This document shows positions 8,215 through 17,531 of a stretch of 33,360 nucleotides of DNA, one piece after another. The stretch is taken from positions 1 through 33,360 of the forward strand of contig DXDJ01000049.1 in assembly GCA_019115525.1 (NCBI GenBank), in the 5' to 3' direction. The notes under the pieces were generated by a model that ran no database searches, was not told the origin of the DNA, and saw only the letters and a program-made list of their open reading frames with translations. The translations under genes and the position numbers were made by a program. How positions within the stretch are numbered: the stretch's first letter is position 1; the number at the start of each line of letters is the position of its first letter. Origin of the DNA: Candidatus Helicobacter avistercoris. GTDB lineage: Bacteria; Campylobacterota; Campylobacteria; Campylobacterales; Helicobacteraceae.

Positions 8215-8242
8215 ATTGTAAATGTTCATAACCATTTACAAT
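8215..8242. terminator. Inverted repeat after zorE, possible bidirectional terminator
   Basis: A perfect 10-bp inverted repeat, ATTGTAAATG - 8-base loop - CATTTACAAT, starts directly after the zorE stop codon. It ends 12 bases before the stop of the convergent DUF218 gene. The stem is AT-rich and there is no long T-run, so it would be a weak terminator. It could also be an mRNA 3'-end stabiliser for either transcript. Confidence 0.5.
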
Positions 8243-8254
8243 AGAAAGCTTTTC

Positions 8255-8923
8255 TCAATACTCCTCTACATCCTCAAAAGCTTTGAGCCAATGGGCTAAA
8301 GTCGTCCCACTCTCAACAATATAAGTTCTAAGCCCTAGCTCACTTTTCCACCAATTAGAAGTATTGTAGTAAGGGTTTGGCACTCCGATGATGTAAAGCT
8401 TGGTATCTAATCCCTCTTGTTTAAACACACTCTTAAATGTATCATACGCTCTTGAAGTATGAAAGCTATCTGTGAGGATCAAAACTTCATGGAGATTATT
8501 TTCTTTGGCAAATCTCACAAAATCTCTAGCTTCCTCTAGCGTGCTTGTCGCACCATTTCTAGGGTTTTGCACCACTTCATAAGGGATTTTTAGAGAGCTA
8601 AGCACCAAAGAAAGCTTTTCAAACTCGCTTTGAAGCAGTCTATTATAAGTTTGGATATGGTTTTTGGGCTGAGTGATATAGATCTTTTTGACAATCTCGC
8701 TTTTATATAAGGCAATCGCACCATTAAGTCGAATCAGTGGATTCCCTCCTAAGATGAGTGCTCCCTCATAGCTGTAAGTAAAATTTTGCTTTTGAATTGG
8801 AGAAAATAAAAACTTATTGCCCTCAAAAACTTCAAGAATCTGCTCTTTTACTACTTCTTTTTCAAAAGCTTTTGCATAAGAGCTTAGCAAACTCTCTTTA
8901 TATACATACCCCACAAAACACAC
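8255..8923 (-). CDS. DUF218 (YdcF/SanA/ElyC-like) protein, start probably frameshifted
   Basis: Rossmann-like DUF218 domain: GALILGGNPLIRLNGAI, then NGATSTLEEARDFVRFAKEN and VLILTDSFHTSRAYDTFKSVF. Relatives include SanA, YdcF and ElyC, linked to envelope integrity; the exact activity here is unknown. The track start is a GTG with no ribosome binding site. An ATG at 8942 overlaps the folB stop (ATGA) and is one base out of frame. Removing one base from the A5 run (T5 at 8935-8939 on the plus strand) would give MKSLFLVCFVGYVYKES, a convincing N-terminal membrane or signal segment. The gene is therefore either expressed from a weak GTG, frameshifted, or affected by a sequencing error. Confidence 0.75.
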   Translation of the reverse strand: MCFVGYVYKESLLSSYAKAFEKEVVKEQILEVFEGNKFLFSPIQKQNFTYSYEGALILGGNPLIRLNGAIALYKSEIVKKIYITQPKNHIQTYNRLLQSEFEKLSLVLSSLKIPYEVVQNPRNGATSTLEEARDFVRFAKENNLHEVLILTDSFHTSRAYDTFKSVFKQEGLDTKLYIIGVPNPYYNTSNWWKSELGLRTYIVESGTTLAHWLKAFEDVEEY

Positions 8924-8938
8924 AAGAAATAAGCTTTT

Positions 8939-9256
8939 TCATACACTGATCTTTGCTCCTACAATGCAATCATTTAAAATTTGAGGTTTTTTAATGCTTA
9001 GAGTGAAATGAATGATAGAGGGAAAATAAGAATTGATTTTCATTTTTAAATCTTGCAAAGCTTCTTCAAGTAGCCCATAAGTGTTGTTCTCAAACTCGAA
9101 TTTCAAAAACTCTACAATCTCAACATAGTTTAGATACTCTCCCTTATACTCATAACTAAACTCTCCATCAATGATAATGTTCTGCTTTTTTTCTCTCTCT
9201 TGAGGTAAAATCCCAATGATTGCTTGAAGTGAGAGATTTTGAATAAGTAGTGTCAT
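8939..9256 (-). CDS. folB: Dihydroneopterin aldolase FolB
   Basis: A 105-residue protein matching FolB, which splits 7,8-dihydroneopterin into 6-hydroxymethyl-dihydropterin and glycolaldehyde in folate synthesis. Family features: LSLQAIIGILPQEREKKQNIIID at the N-terminus, YVEIVEFLK, the Glu of NNTYGLLEEAL, and LSIKKPQIL near the end. The ATG directly overlaps the plsY stop (shared base at 9256). plsY-folB order matches what I recall of H. pylori HP1509-HP1510. Its TGA stop overlaps an ATG for the next gene. Confidence 0.85.
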   Translation of the reverse strand: MTLLIQNLSLQAIIGILPQEREKKQNIIIDGEFSYEYKGEYLNYVEIVEFLKFEFENNTYGLLEEALQDLKMKINSYFPSIIHFTLSIKKPQILNDCIVGAKISV

Positions 9257-9912
9257 TAAAAAATCCTTTTTTCCTCTCTTTTGATTAGACGGACAATATT
9301 TGGAATATGCGTATAAAGAATCAACGCACCAATAAGAAGCACAGGGGCGTGAGAGTGGATTTGTAAGTTAATATTGATACACTCTGGCAAAGAAAAGATA
9401 GAGGGGATAACAAAAGTAAGCACGATCCCACTTAAAACGCCAATGAGTGAAGAGAGTGAAGAGATTTTAAACACTTTTCCTACGATAAACCACACTATAA
9501 GTCCTATGCTTCCCTCAACTGGCATTAGCAAAAAAACTGAGCCAATCGAAGTGGCAACGCCTTTCCCTCCTGAGAAGTTGAGAAATGGGCTATAACAATG
9601 TCCGATAACTGAAAGCAAGGCAATCATCCATTGTGTGTCATAGCTTAGCCCAAAAATCTTTGCCAAAGCTACGACAATCATTCCCTTTGTCGCATCAAGG
9701 AGGATTGTAAGGATTGAGTAGAATTTTGCTTTGCTTGGATCAACTTCTTTTATCGCTCGATAGACATTTGTCGCTCCAATGCTTCCTGAGCCAATCTCTC
9801 GTAAATTGATTCCATACACGCTTTTGCAGATAAGCAGTCCAAAGGGAATCCCACCCATAACATAAGCCAAAATATAAAAAATCACATTGATATTGCTTAA
9901 AATTTCAAACAT
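9256..9912 (-). CDS. plsY: Glycerol-3-phosphate acyltransferase PlsY
   Basis: Inner-membrane enzyme that acylates glycerol 3-phosphate from acyl-phosphate, the first step of phospholipid synthesis in bacteria using PlsX/PlsY. The 218 residues contain about five membrane helices and the three family motifs: GGIPFGLLI near the N-terminus, IGSGSIGATNVYR at about 42-54, and FSGGKGVATSIG at about 113-124. The start overlaps the end of the upstream small membrane gene by 8 bases, so it is part of the dnaN-gyrB-side minus-strand operon. Confidence 0.93.
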   Translation of the reverse strand: MFEILSNINVIFYILAYVMGGIPFGLLICKSVYGINLREIGSGSIGATNVYRAIKEVDPSKAKFYSILTILLDATKGMIVVALAKIFGLSYDTQWMIALLSVIGHCYSPFLNFSGGKGVATSIGSVFLLMPVEGSIGLIVWFIVGKVFKISSLSSLIGVLSGIVLTFVIPSIFSLPECININLQIHSHAPVLLIGALILYTHIPNIVRLIKREEKRIF

Positions 9913-10120
9913 AAAAATCCTCCTCTTTATCGTTAATCGCCCAAATCAAAATAATAAACCACGAAATGATAGTCCAACCTAAAAAGAGATTAACTAAAAA
10001 AATTTTTCCTCTATTTCTAGATTTCTTAGAGTATGCAATCTTTGTAGGTAAAAAGAAAATAAAAAAGAAAATCAAGATAATAACAAAGAAAAAAACGTAT
10101 GAAAATAATAATGATTCCAT
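9905..10120 (-). CDS. Superinfection-immunity-like small membrane protein (copy 1)
   Basis: A 71-residue protein with two membrane helices (about 5-27 and 40-62). It carries the signature KIFLVNLFLGWTIISWFIILIWA, the hallmark of the family named after the T4 Imm superinfection immunity protein (Imm_superinfect, PF14373). Most bacterial members have no tested role, so the name should not be read as a proven phage function. It is a tandem paralogue of the next upstream gene, separated by one base, and overlaps plsY by 8 bases. Confidence 0.75.
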   Translation of the reverse strand: MESLLFSYVFFFVIILIFFFIFFLPTKIAYSKKSRNRGKIFLVNLFLGWTIISWFIILIWAINDKEEDFYV

Positions 10121-10121
10121 T

Positions 10122-10316
10122 TTAATCTTTCTTACTCAATGCCCACGCTAAAGACACAACCCAAAAGATAAAAGTCCAACCCAAAAAAAGATTTAGCACC
10201 AAGATTCCAAAGCGACTGCTATGTTTTCTTACAAAGCCAATCACACAAGGCACAAAATACAAAAGTGCAAAAACCCACGCCAAAGCAGGGCTTGAAACAC
10301 TATAAAAAAATTCCAC
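10122..10316 (-). CDS. Superinfection-immunity-like small membrane protein (copy 2)
   Basis: A 64-residue protein with the same LVLNLFLGWTFIFWVVSLAWAL signature and two-helix layout as its neighbour, so it is a tandem duplicate. The start is a GTG placed directly after the gyrB TAA (TAAGTG), without a clear Shine-Dalgarno. Translation is therefore probably reinitiated by ribosomes finishing gyrB. Its position in the gyrB-plsY operon suggests a general membrane role, though the family name comes from phage T4. Confidence 0.72.
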   Translation of the reverse strand: MEFFYSVSSPALAWVFALLYFVPCVIGFVRKHSSRFGILVLNLFLGWTFIFWVVSLAWALSKKD

Positions 10317-12641
<2,325 letters not shown>

Positions 12642-12651
12642 TTACTCCGTT

Positions 12652-13722
12652 TTATAAGCTAATTGGCATAACAATGGTTGAGAAGTTTTTGTCTTTGATC
12701 ATAAAAGGCAGATTGACTTCTCCGATACAAAACTCAAAAGTTTCACTATCAATTTGCCCCAAGAAATCCAAAATACTCTTCAAACTCGCAGCAATTTGGA
12801 TTGATTCTGAGATAGAAATATCTGCCTCAATTCTATCTTCAGCATGAGAATTTCCATTTCCAAAGCTTTCAAAAACAATCTCATTTTGACTAAAAGTAAT
12901 TTTGACATCTTGAGAGAGAGATTGGATCATTCTAAGTGAAGCCATCATTTTGCTTTTATTGAGTGTAAAAGTATGCTTGAAAGCCTTTGGAATGATTCTT
13001 TCATAATCAGGGAATCTTCCATTAGTGAGCTTTGTAAAGAATGAATAGTTTTCTGTTACAAGGATAAGTTGGCTCTCGTTATAGTAGATTTGAAAATCAT
13101 TAGAAAAGAGTTTTGAAATCTCAAGCAATGCTCTTTTTGGAATGATAATTGAGAGAGTAGAAATAGATTGAGTTTCCATTTTTACAAGTGCAAGGCGTTT
13201 GGTATCTGTTGCAACAAAATTGATGACATATTCTTTGATATCAAGATTTGCACCATTGAGCTCCATTTTTGTATTATTGTTTGCTACTGCTGGAGAGATT
13301 TTTTTGATAGCCTCAATGAAATTTGTTGTAGGAATGTTGATTTTATTTTCTTCAGAGTAAAGAGGGAATCTAGGGAATTCTTCTGAGTTAAACATAGGAA
13401 GCTTGAAACTTGCTCTTCCTTGTTTGATGATGAGTTCTTCATCTTTTGTTTCAAAGGTAATTTCCTTATCGTCTTTGAGTTGCTTGATAATCCCTAAAAT
13501 TTCTTTTCCATTGACAGTTCCTTCTCCTTCTTCTTGGATAGAAGTAACATTAATCAGAGATTCAATTCCCATTTCAAAATCAGTCGCTCTAAGTAAAAGT
13601 TGATTGTCTTGGATTCTAAAGAGAATGTGTGAAGTGATGTTGCTTTGATCTCTTTTGTCTAGGAAGGCTTGAAAATTGTTGAGAATATTTTCAAGAGGGG
13701 TTTTATAAATTTGTATTTTCAT
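12652..13722 (-). CDS. dnaN: DNA polymerase III beta subunit (sliding clamp)
   Basis: Processivity clamp that encircles DNA and tethers DNA polymerase III and other clamp-binding proteins. The 356-residue sequence has the three-domain pattern of DnaN: MKIQIYKTPLENILNNFQAFLDKRD at the start, FKLPMFNSEEFPRFP in the first domain, GRFPDYERIIPKAF in the second, and the typical ending FMIKDKNFSTIVMPISL. GAGGAG lies 7 bases before the ATG. It sits between gyrB and the putative origin segment downstream of dnaA. Confidence 0.95.
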   Translation of the reverse strand: MKIQIYKTPLENILNNFQAFLDKRDQSNITSHILFRIQDNQLLLRATDFEMGIESLINVTSIQEEGEGTVNGKEILGIIKQLKDDKEITFETKDEELIIKQGRASFKLPMFNSEEFPRFPLYSEENKINIPTTNFIEAIKKISPAVANNNTKMELNGANLDIKEYVINFVATDTKRLALVKMETQSISTLSIIIPKRALLEISKLFSNDFQIYYNESQLILVTENYSFFTKLTNGRFPDYERIIPKAFKHTFTLNKSKMMASLRMIQSLSQDVKITFSQNEIVFESFGNGNSHAEDRIEADISISESIQIAASLKSILDFLGQIDSETFEFCIGEVNLPFMIKDKNFSTIVMPISL

Positions 13723-13894
13723 TGTTACTCCTCAAAGGTATAGATATAAAAAAGAGTGGAAGAAGTTGTAGAGTGATGTGAAATGTGAAACAACCCTCTC
13801 CAAAGCCCTTTTTTTGGGATAATCTCAATGTGAAAAACTCATAATTGTTTTTTCACATTTTTTCACACTCAAATTGTATCTAAAAATCCCTATA
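13723..13894. other. Putative origin segment between dnaA and dnaN (oriC2-like)
   Basis: This gene-free gap holds repeated TTTTCACA-type DnaA-box-like sequences. TGTGAAA occurs twice in direct tandem at 13777-13790, TGTGAAAAA lies at 13829-13837, and the decamer TTTTTTCACA is repeated back to back at 13848-13867. All contain the TCACA/TGTGA core. Helicobacter and related bacteria have bipartite origins on both sides of dnaA, and the segment downstream of dnaA contains the unwinding element in H. pylori. Clustered boxes here plus a second cluster upstream of dnaA fit this model. Confidence 0.65.
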
Positions 13895-15217
13895 TCAAGA
13901 GAGTTTATCATCTTGCTCTTCTTGAATTTGGTTTTTTATATCGTTAATGATTGTTTTGAGTGCTTCAGAACCCTCAATTTCTTCTTCCATTTTTTTCTGT
14001 GCTTTTGAAACAGCACTGTGATCTTTCATATTGAGTTCTTTTGCAAGAGCTGACATCGAGTTTGGAATAAGTTCTCTTGCGAGGAAAATCACATAGCGTC
14101 TTGCATTTGCAATGTTTTTTGTTCGAGTTTTACTGCGGATTTCAGAAGGTTTGATATTGAGAAATCGAGCGACTTTATTGATGATATTTTCAAGTGTGAT
14201 ATTTTTGTTATTGACATTTGTATTGTTTCTAACAGCATTTTCAACCATTTTGTATGAAATTTCTACCCCCATAATATTTGCCATTGCATTCAACCATGTC
14301 AAAGCCCCTTCAATCTGTCGCACATTACTCACATTTGTAGCTAGGAAATTTATGCTTTCCTCATCGATATTGATGTGATTGATTTGGCATTTTTGTTTCA
14401 CAATCGCAATTTTTAATTCAATTTCTGGAGGAATGATTTCTACACACATTCCCCCCTCAAATCGACTTTTTAGCCTATCTTCAAGTCCGATAATCTTTCT
14501 TGGAGGCTTATCACTTGTCATCACGATTTGTTTTTGATTGTTACGCAATTCATTAAAAGTGTGGAAAAACTCCTCTTGCAAGCGTTCTTTTCCACTAATG
14601 AGCTGGATATCATCAATAAGAAAATAATCACATTGGCGGTATTTTTCTCGGAATCTATCCATAGTGTTGTTGTTGATTCGATTTAAAAACTCATTGAGGA
14701 ACTGCTCAGAATTTACATAGATAACGACTTTGCCTTGTTTTTGTGCTTCATTTCCTATGGCGTTGAGAAGATGAGTTTTTCCAAGTCCAGTATTTCCATA
14801 AATCAATACAGGATTGAAATGTTTGGCTTGGTTTTGAGATACATTTTTGGCTATATCAAATGCAATTTTATTGCTATCTCCTCTCACAAAAGAATTGAAT
14901 GTCAAATCAGGATTGAATAATGATTGGATGCGAGTTACTTTGGTAATTTCTTGAGATGAGTTATTCACATCTTGCTTTTGGGTTTGTGTGAAAATCTGGA
15001 TTTTGGGCAGAGTTCCGTGAATATCCTCCCAGAGTGAGGCAATCAGTGAAGCATATTTTGCCTCAATCCAAGAAGCAATGAATCGATTGGGAACTTTGAA
15101 AACCAGAAGATCCGATCGTGAGGCTTCTGGGTCGTATTGCATTTGAGAAAAATATCGCTCAAATTCATCAGGTAAAACTTGTAATTTTAGATTCTCAAAA
15201 ACCGCTTGGATACTCAT
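13895..15217 (-). CDS. dnaA: Chromosomal replication initiator DnaA
   Basis: AAA+ initiator that binds DnaA boxes and opens the origin. Domain I is at the N-terminus and domain III carries Walker A GNTGLGKTHL and Walker B YFLIDDIQ. The DnaA-box-binding domain IV includes RELIPNSMSALAKELNMKDHSAVSKAQKKM, the signature helix-turn-helix. The ORF track begins at 15244, but GGAG sits 6 bases before the ATG at 15217 (MSIQAV), giving 440 residues. It is divergent from ruvC, with box-like repeats in the shared upstream region. Confidence 0.97.
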   Translation of the reverse strand: MSIQAVFENLKLQVLPDEFERYFSQMQYDPEASRSDLLVFKVPNRFIASWIEAKYASLIASLWEDIHGTLPKIQIFTQTQKQDVNNSSQEITKVTRIQSLFNPDLTFNSFVRGDSNKIAFDIAKNVSQNQAKHFNPVLIYGNTGLGKTHLLNAIGNEAQKQGKVVIYVNSEQFLNEFLNRINNNTMDRFREKYRQCDYFLIDDIQLISGKERLQEEFFHTFNELRNNQKQIVMTSDKPPRKIIGLEDRLKSRFEGGMCVEIIPPEIELKIAIVKQKCQINHINIDEESINFLATNVSNVRQIEGALTWLNAMANIMGVEISYKMVENAVRNNTNVNNKNITLENIINKVARFLNIKPSEIRSKTRTKNIANARRYVIFLARELIPNSMSALAKELNMKDHSAVSKAQKKMEEEIEGSEALKTIINDIKNQIQEEQDDKLS

Positions 15218-15237
15218 TTTTTCTCCATTTTCATAAG

Positions 15238-15310
15238 TTTTCACAATGTGAATAAAAATGTGAATAAGTTATAATTTTGCTTTTTGAAGTGAATTATAAG
15301 GTAGTTTTGA
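15238..15310. other. DnaA-box cluster upstream of dnaA (oriC1-like) and dnaA/ruvC promoter region
   Basis: Two perfect TTATTCACA boxes (minus strand) lie at 15247-15255 and 15259-15267, 12 bases apart, matching the E. coli consensus TTATNCACA. TTTTCACAA is on the plus strand at 15238-15246. The junction forms a palindrome TTCACA-A-TGTGAA at 15240-15252. The boxes lie just upstream of the preferred dnaA start, so DnaA binding here could both autoregulate dnaA and form the second origin arm. Flanking TTATAATTTTGC is AT-rich. Confidence 0.65.
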
Positions 15311-15787
15311 ATGAATATTATGGGAATTGACCCAGGGAGTAGGAATTGTGGATATTCAATTCTTAGTTATGAAAATTCTAGGATGAAACTACTTGAGGCT
15401 GGGCTTATCAAAATCAAAGAGCGAGAACTTCAATCTCAGATTCTAGAATTTGTAGAAGGGATTGATTTGGTACTAAAAGCTCACAAAATCGATGAGGTAG
15501 CAATTGAGAATATCTTCTTTGCCTATAATCCTCAAAGTGTGATCAAACTCGCACAATTTCGTGGAGCCCTTAGTCTAAAAATCCTTCAAGAGATAGGGTA
15601 TTTTTATGAATACACTCCTCTGCAAGTCAAAAAGGCTCTAACAGGAAAAGCAAAAGCTGATAAAGTTCAAGTTGCATTTATGGTAAAAAAACTTTTGGGA
15701 ATCACAAAAGAAATAAAACCTTTGGATATTACTGATGCTATTGCTGTAGGGATTACACATGCCCAAAGAATCAAACTAAGGAGCTAA
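15311..15787 (+). CDS. ruvC: Holliday junction endonuclease RuvC
   Basis: Resolves four-way junctions in the RuvABC recombination-repair pathway. The acidic catalytic residues are visible: Asp7 in [13 protein letters not shown], Glu66 in [11 protein letters not shown], and Asp139/Asp142 in [13 protein letters not shown]. At 158 residues the length is normal. AAGGTAG lies about 8 bases before the ATG, whose position is fixed by the GIDPG motif near the N-terminus. The gene runs rightward from the putative origin and its stop is one base before thyX. Confidence 0.94.
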   Translation: MNIMGIDPGSRNCGYSILSYENSRMKLLEAGLIKIKERELQSQILEFVEGIDLVLKAHKIDEVAIENIFFAYNPQSVIKLAQFRGALSLKILQEIGYFYEYTPLQVKKALTGKAKADKVQVAFMVKKLLGITKEIKPLDITDAIAVGITHAQRIKLRS

Positions 15788-15788
15788 A

Positions 15789-16415
15789 ATGGAAGTCAAA
15801 CTACTTTTTCACACCCCACTCTCAATCTGTGTGAGTGCAGGACGCACTTGTTGGCAATCTCAAGAAAGAGGTGGATGCTATCCAATCCCCACAGATGAAA
15901 TCATTGAAGCGGACAAAGAGTTTTTAGATCGAATCTTAAACAAACACAAACACGGCTCAGTAGGAGAGCATCTAAACTATAACTTTGCAATTGAGGGGAT
16001 TTCTAGAGCTTGTTTGCAAGAACTTGCACGACACCGCCACGCCTCACTTTCTGTCAAATCCTCTCGCTATACACTCAAAGAGCTAAAGAGTGAGGAAAAT
16101 ATCCGAGCTGTGGCAAGTAAATATATCGTGATGAGTGGAGATGAGAGAGTGGATGAATGCTCTATTTTGGCATTAGAAAACCTTCAAAAACTCCTGCTTG
16201 AAGGGATTGCAAATGATCTAGCAAAATACGCAATGCCTGAGTGCTACAAAACTGCTCTTGCTTGGAGTGTGAATGCAAGGGCTTTGCAAAACTTCCTCTC
16301 TCTAAGAAGCTCAAAATCCGCATTATGGGAGATTAGAAATCTAGCTTACGCACTCTTTGAGGTATTGCCAAAAGAGCATAAGTTTTTGTTTGAAGGAGTA
16401 ATGAATGAAAGATAA
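15789..16415 (+). CDS. thyX: Flavin-dependent thymidylate synthase ThyX
   Basis: Makes dTMP from dUMP using methylene-tetrahydrofolate, NADPH and FAD. The ThyX signature RHRxxSxxSxRY appears as RHRHASLSVKSSRY at about residues 81-94. SVNARALQNFLSLRSS near the C-terminus is the second conserved block. At 208 residues it is similar in length to H. pylori ThyX; Helicobacter lacks ThyA and depends on this enzyme. AGGAG overlaps the ruvC stop. Its 3' end overlaps the following glycosyltransferase by 11 bases. Confidence 0.95.
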   Translation: MEVKLLFHTPLSICVSAGRTCWQSQERGGCYPIPTDEIIEADKEFLDRILNKHKHGSVGEHLNYNFAIEGISRACLQELARHRHASLSVKSSRYTLKELKSEENIRAVASKYIVMSGDERVDECSILALENLQKLLLEGIANDLAKYAMPECYKTALAWSVNARALQNFLSLRSSKSALWEIRNLAYALFEVLPKEHKFLFEGVMNER

Positions 16416-17478
16416 TCCAAAAGTTGCAATCATTGTTCCAATCTATAATGTGGAAAATTATCTTTCTCATTGTTTGGATTCTCTTTTGAAACAAACTTAC
16501 TCAAATTTAGTTTTTGTTTTGATTAATGATGGAAGCAGTGATAAGAGTGTTGAGATAGCCAAATCTTATTGTTTAAACAATTCTTGTTTTATTTTAATTG
16601 ATAAAAAAATAAATGAAGGATTGAGTAAAACTAGGAATACAGGATTAGAATTTTTAGAGAAAAAATTTTCTTTCCAAAAAATAAGAGAAAACCAATACAA
16701 AATCTTAGAAAATCCTCATTTTGAGGTATTTTCTTTTACCCCCCCCCCTCAATTGATCGATGAAACAATAGAATATATTGAGTTCTTAGATAGTGATGAC
16801 TATTTAGAATCAGATTGTATAGAGGTTTCTATAAGATATGCTCAACAATACCAATTAGATCTTGTTTGTGCTGGAATCAATCATATAACTAATGAGTATA
16901 AAAAGATTTCGTCAGATTTTGGATTATTACATGAAGTTAAAAAAAATAAAATTTTGAAAGGAATAGAAATTATAAGAGAAAATAAATATAATTTTTTTTA
17001 TGGTTCTTGGAATATTCTAATTAATTTTAAATTCTTAAAATCAATAAATTTACGCTTTATTAATGGAATTATTTATGAAGATCATTATTTTGGAATAATG
17101 CTCTTCATGAAAGCAAGGAGAATTATAGTTTTAAATTATTTTTTTTACTATTATGTAAACACTATGAATAGTATAACACGACCAAAAGAAATTACACAAA
17201 GTAGAGTCTTGCTTAATTTTCAAAGTTGGAAAATGACAATAGAAAAATTAGAACAAGATGTTCAAGATATAAATTATAAAAAAATTATAAAAAAATATAT
17301 CAAAAATTTTTATTTCCCGATGATGTGTAAAAGTTACTTAGAGCTTGATTCTTCTTTTCAACAAAAAATTAGAAATGAGATAAAAAAATACGAGAAATAT
17401 AGAAGTTTAAAAACATCCTTGATGTTAAATTTTCCAAAAATATATTCTTATTTAAAAAAGATCAAAAGATATATTTGA
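16405..17478 (+). CDS. Family 2 glycosyltransferase with internal C10 tract (probably phase-variable)
   Basis: GT-A fold family 2 glycosyltransferase: VAIIVPIYNVENYL, LINDGSSDKSVEIAK, GLSKTRNTGLE and the metal-binding IEFLDSDDYLES. A stretch of about 45 residues separates GLSKTRNTG from the DSDD motif, against about 15 in typical relatives. The C10 tract (16739-16748) lies in this insert, coding TPPP. As given, the frame is open (ON); one C fewer or more runs into a stop within about ten codons. The gene is markedly more AT-rich than thyX and rnr on either side, suggesting later acquisition. Its start lies inside thyX behind GAAGGAG. Likely a surface glycan enzyme; sugar and acceptor unknown. 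Confidence 0.88.
   Translation: MKDNPKVAIIVPIYNVENYLSHCLDSLLKQTYSNLVFVLINDGSSDKSVEIAKSYCLNNSCFILIDKKINEGLSKTRNTGLEFLEKKFSFQKIRENQYKILENPHFEVFSFTPPPQLIDETIEYIEFLDSDDYLESDCIEVSIRYAQQYQLDLVCAGINHITNEYKKISSDFGLLHEVKKNKILKGIEIIRENKYNFFYGSWNILINFKFLKSINLRFINGIIYEDHYFGIMLFMKARRIIVLNYFFYYYVNTMNSITRPKEITQSRVLLNFQSWKMTIEKLEQDVQDINYKKIIKKYIKNFYFPMMCKSYLELDSSFQQKIRNEIKKYEKYRSLKTSLMLNFPKIYSYLKKIKRYI
16739..16748 (+). repeat. C10 homopolymer in glycosyltransferase gene
   Basis: Ten consecutive C residues inside the coding sequence. C9 would read T-P-P-L-N-stop and C11 T-P-P-P-S-I-D-R-stop, so slippage in either direction shuts the gene off before its DxD motif. Confidence 0.92.
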
Positions 17479-17531
17479 AATAATCTCAAGAAATACTTCA
17501 TGGTGTTGTTTTCACAATGTAAAATTTCAAA

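Noticed and set aside
8215-8242. Attachment site for the defence cassette
   Set aside because: The inverted repeat has no second copy at the other end of the cassette, so a terminator or 3'-end stem is the simpler reading.
9905-10316. Prophage remnant, because of the superinfection-immunity family name
   Set aside because: No integrase, capsid, tail or lysis genes are present and the two genes lie inside a housekeeping operon.
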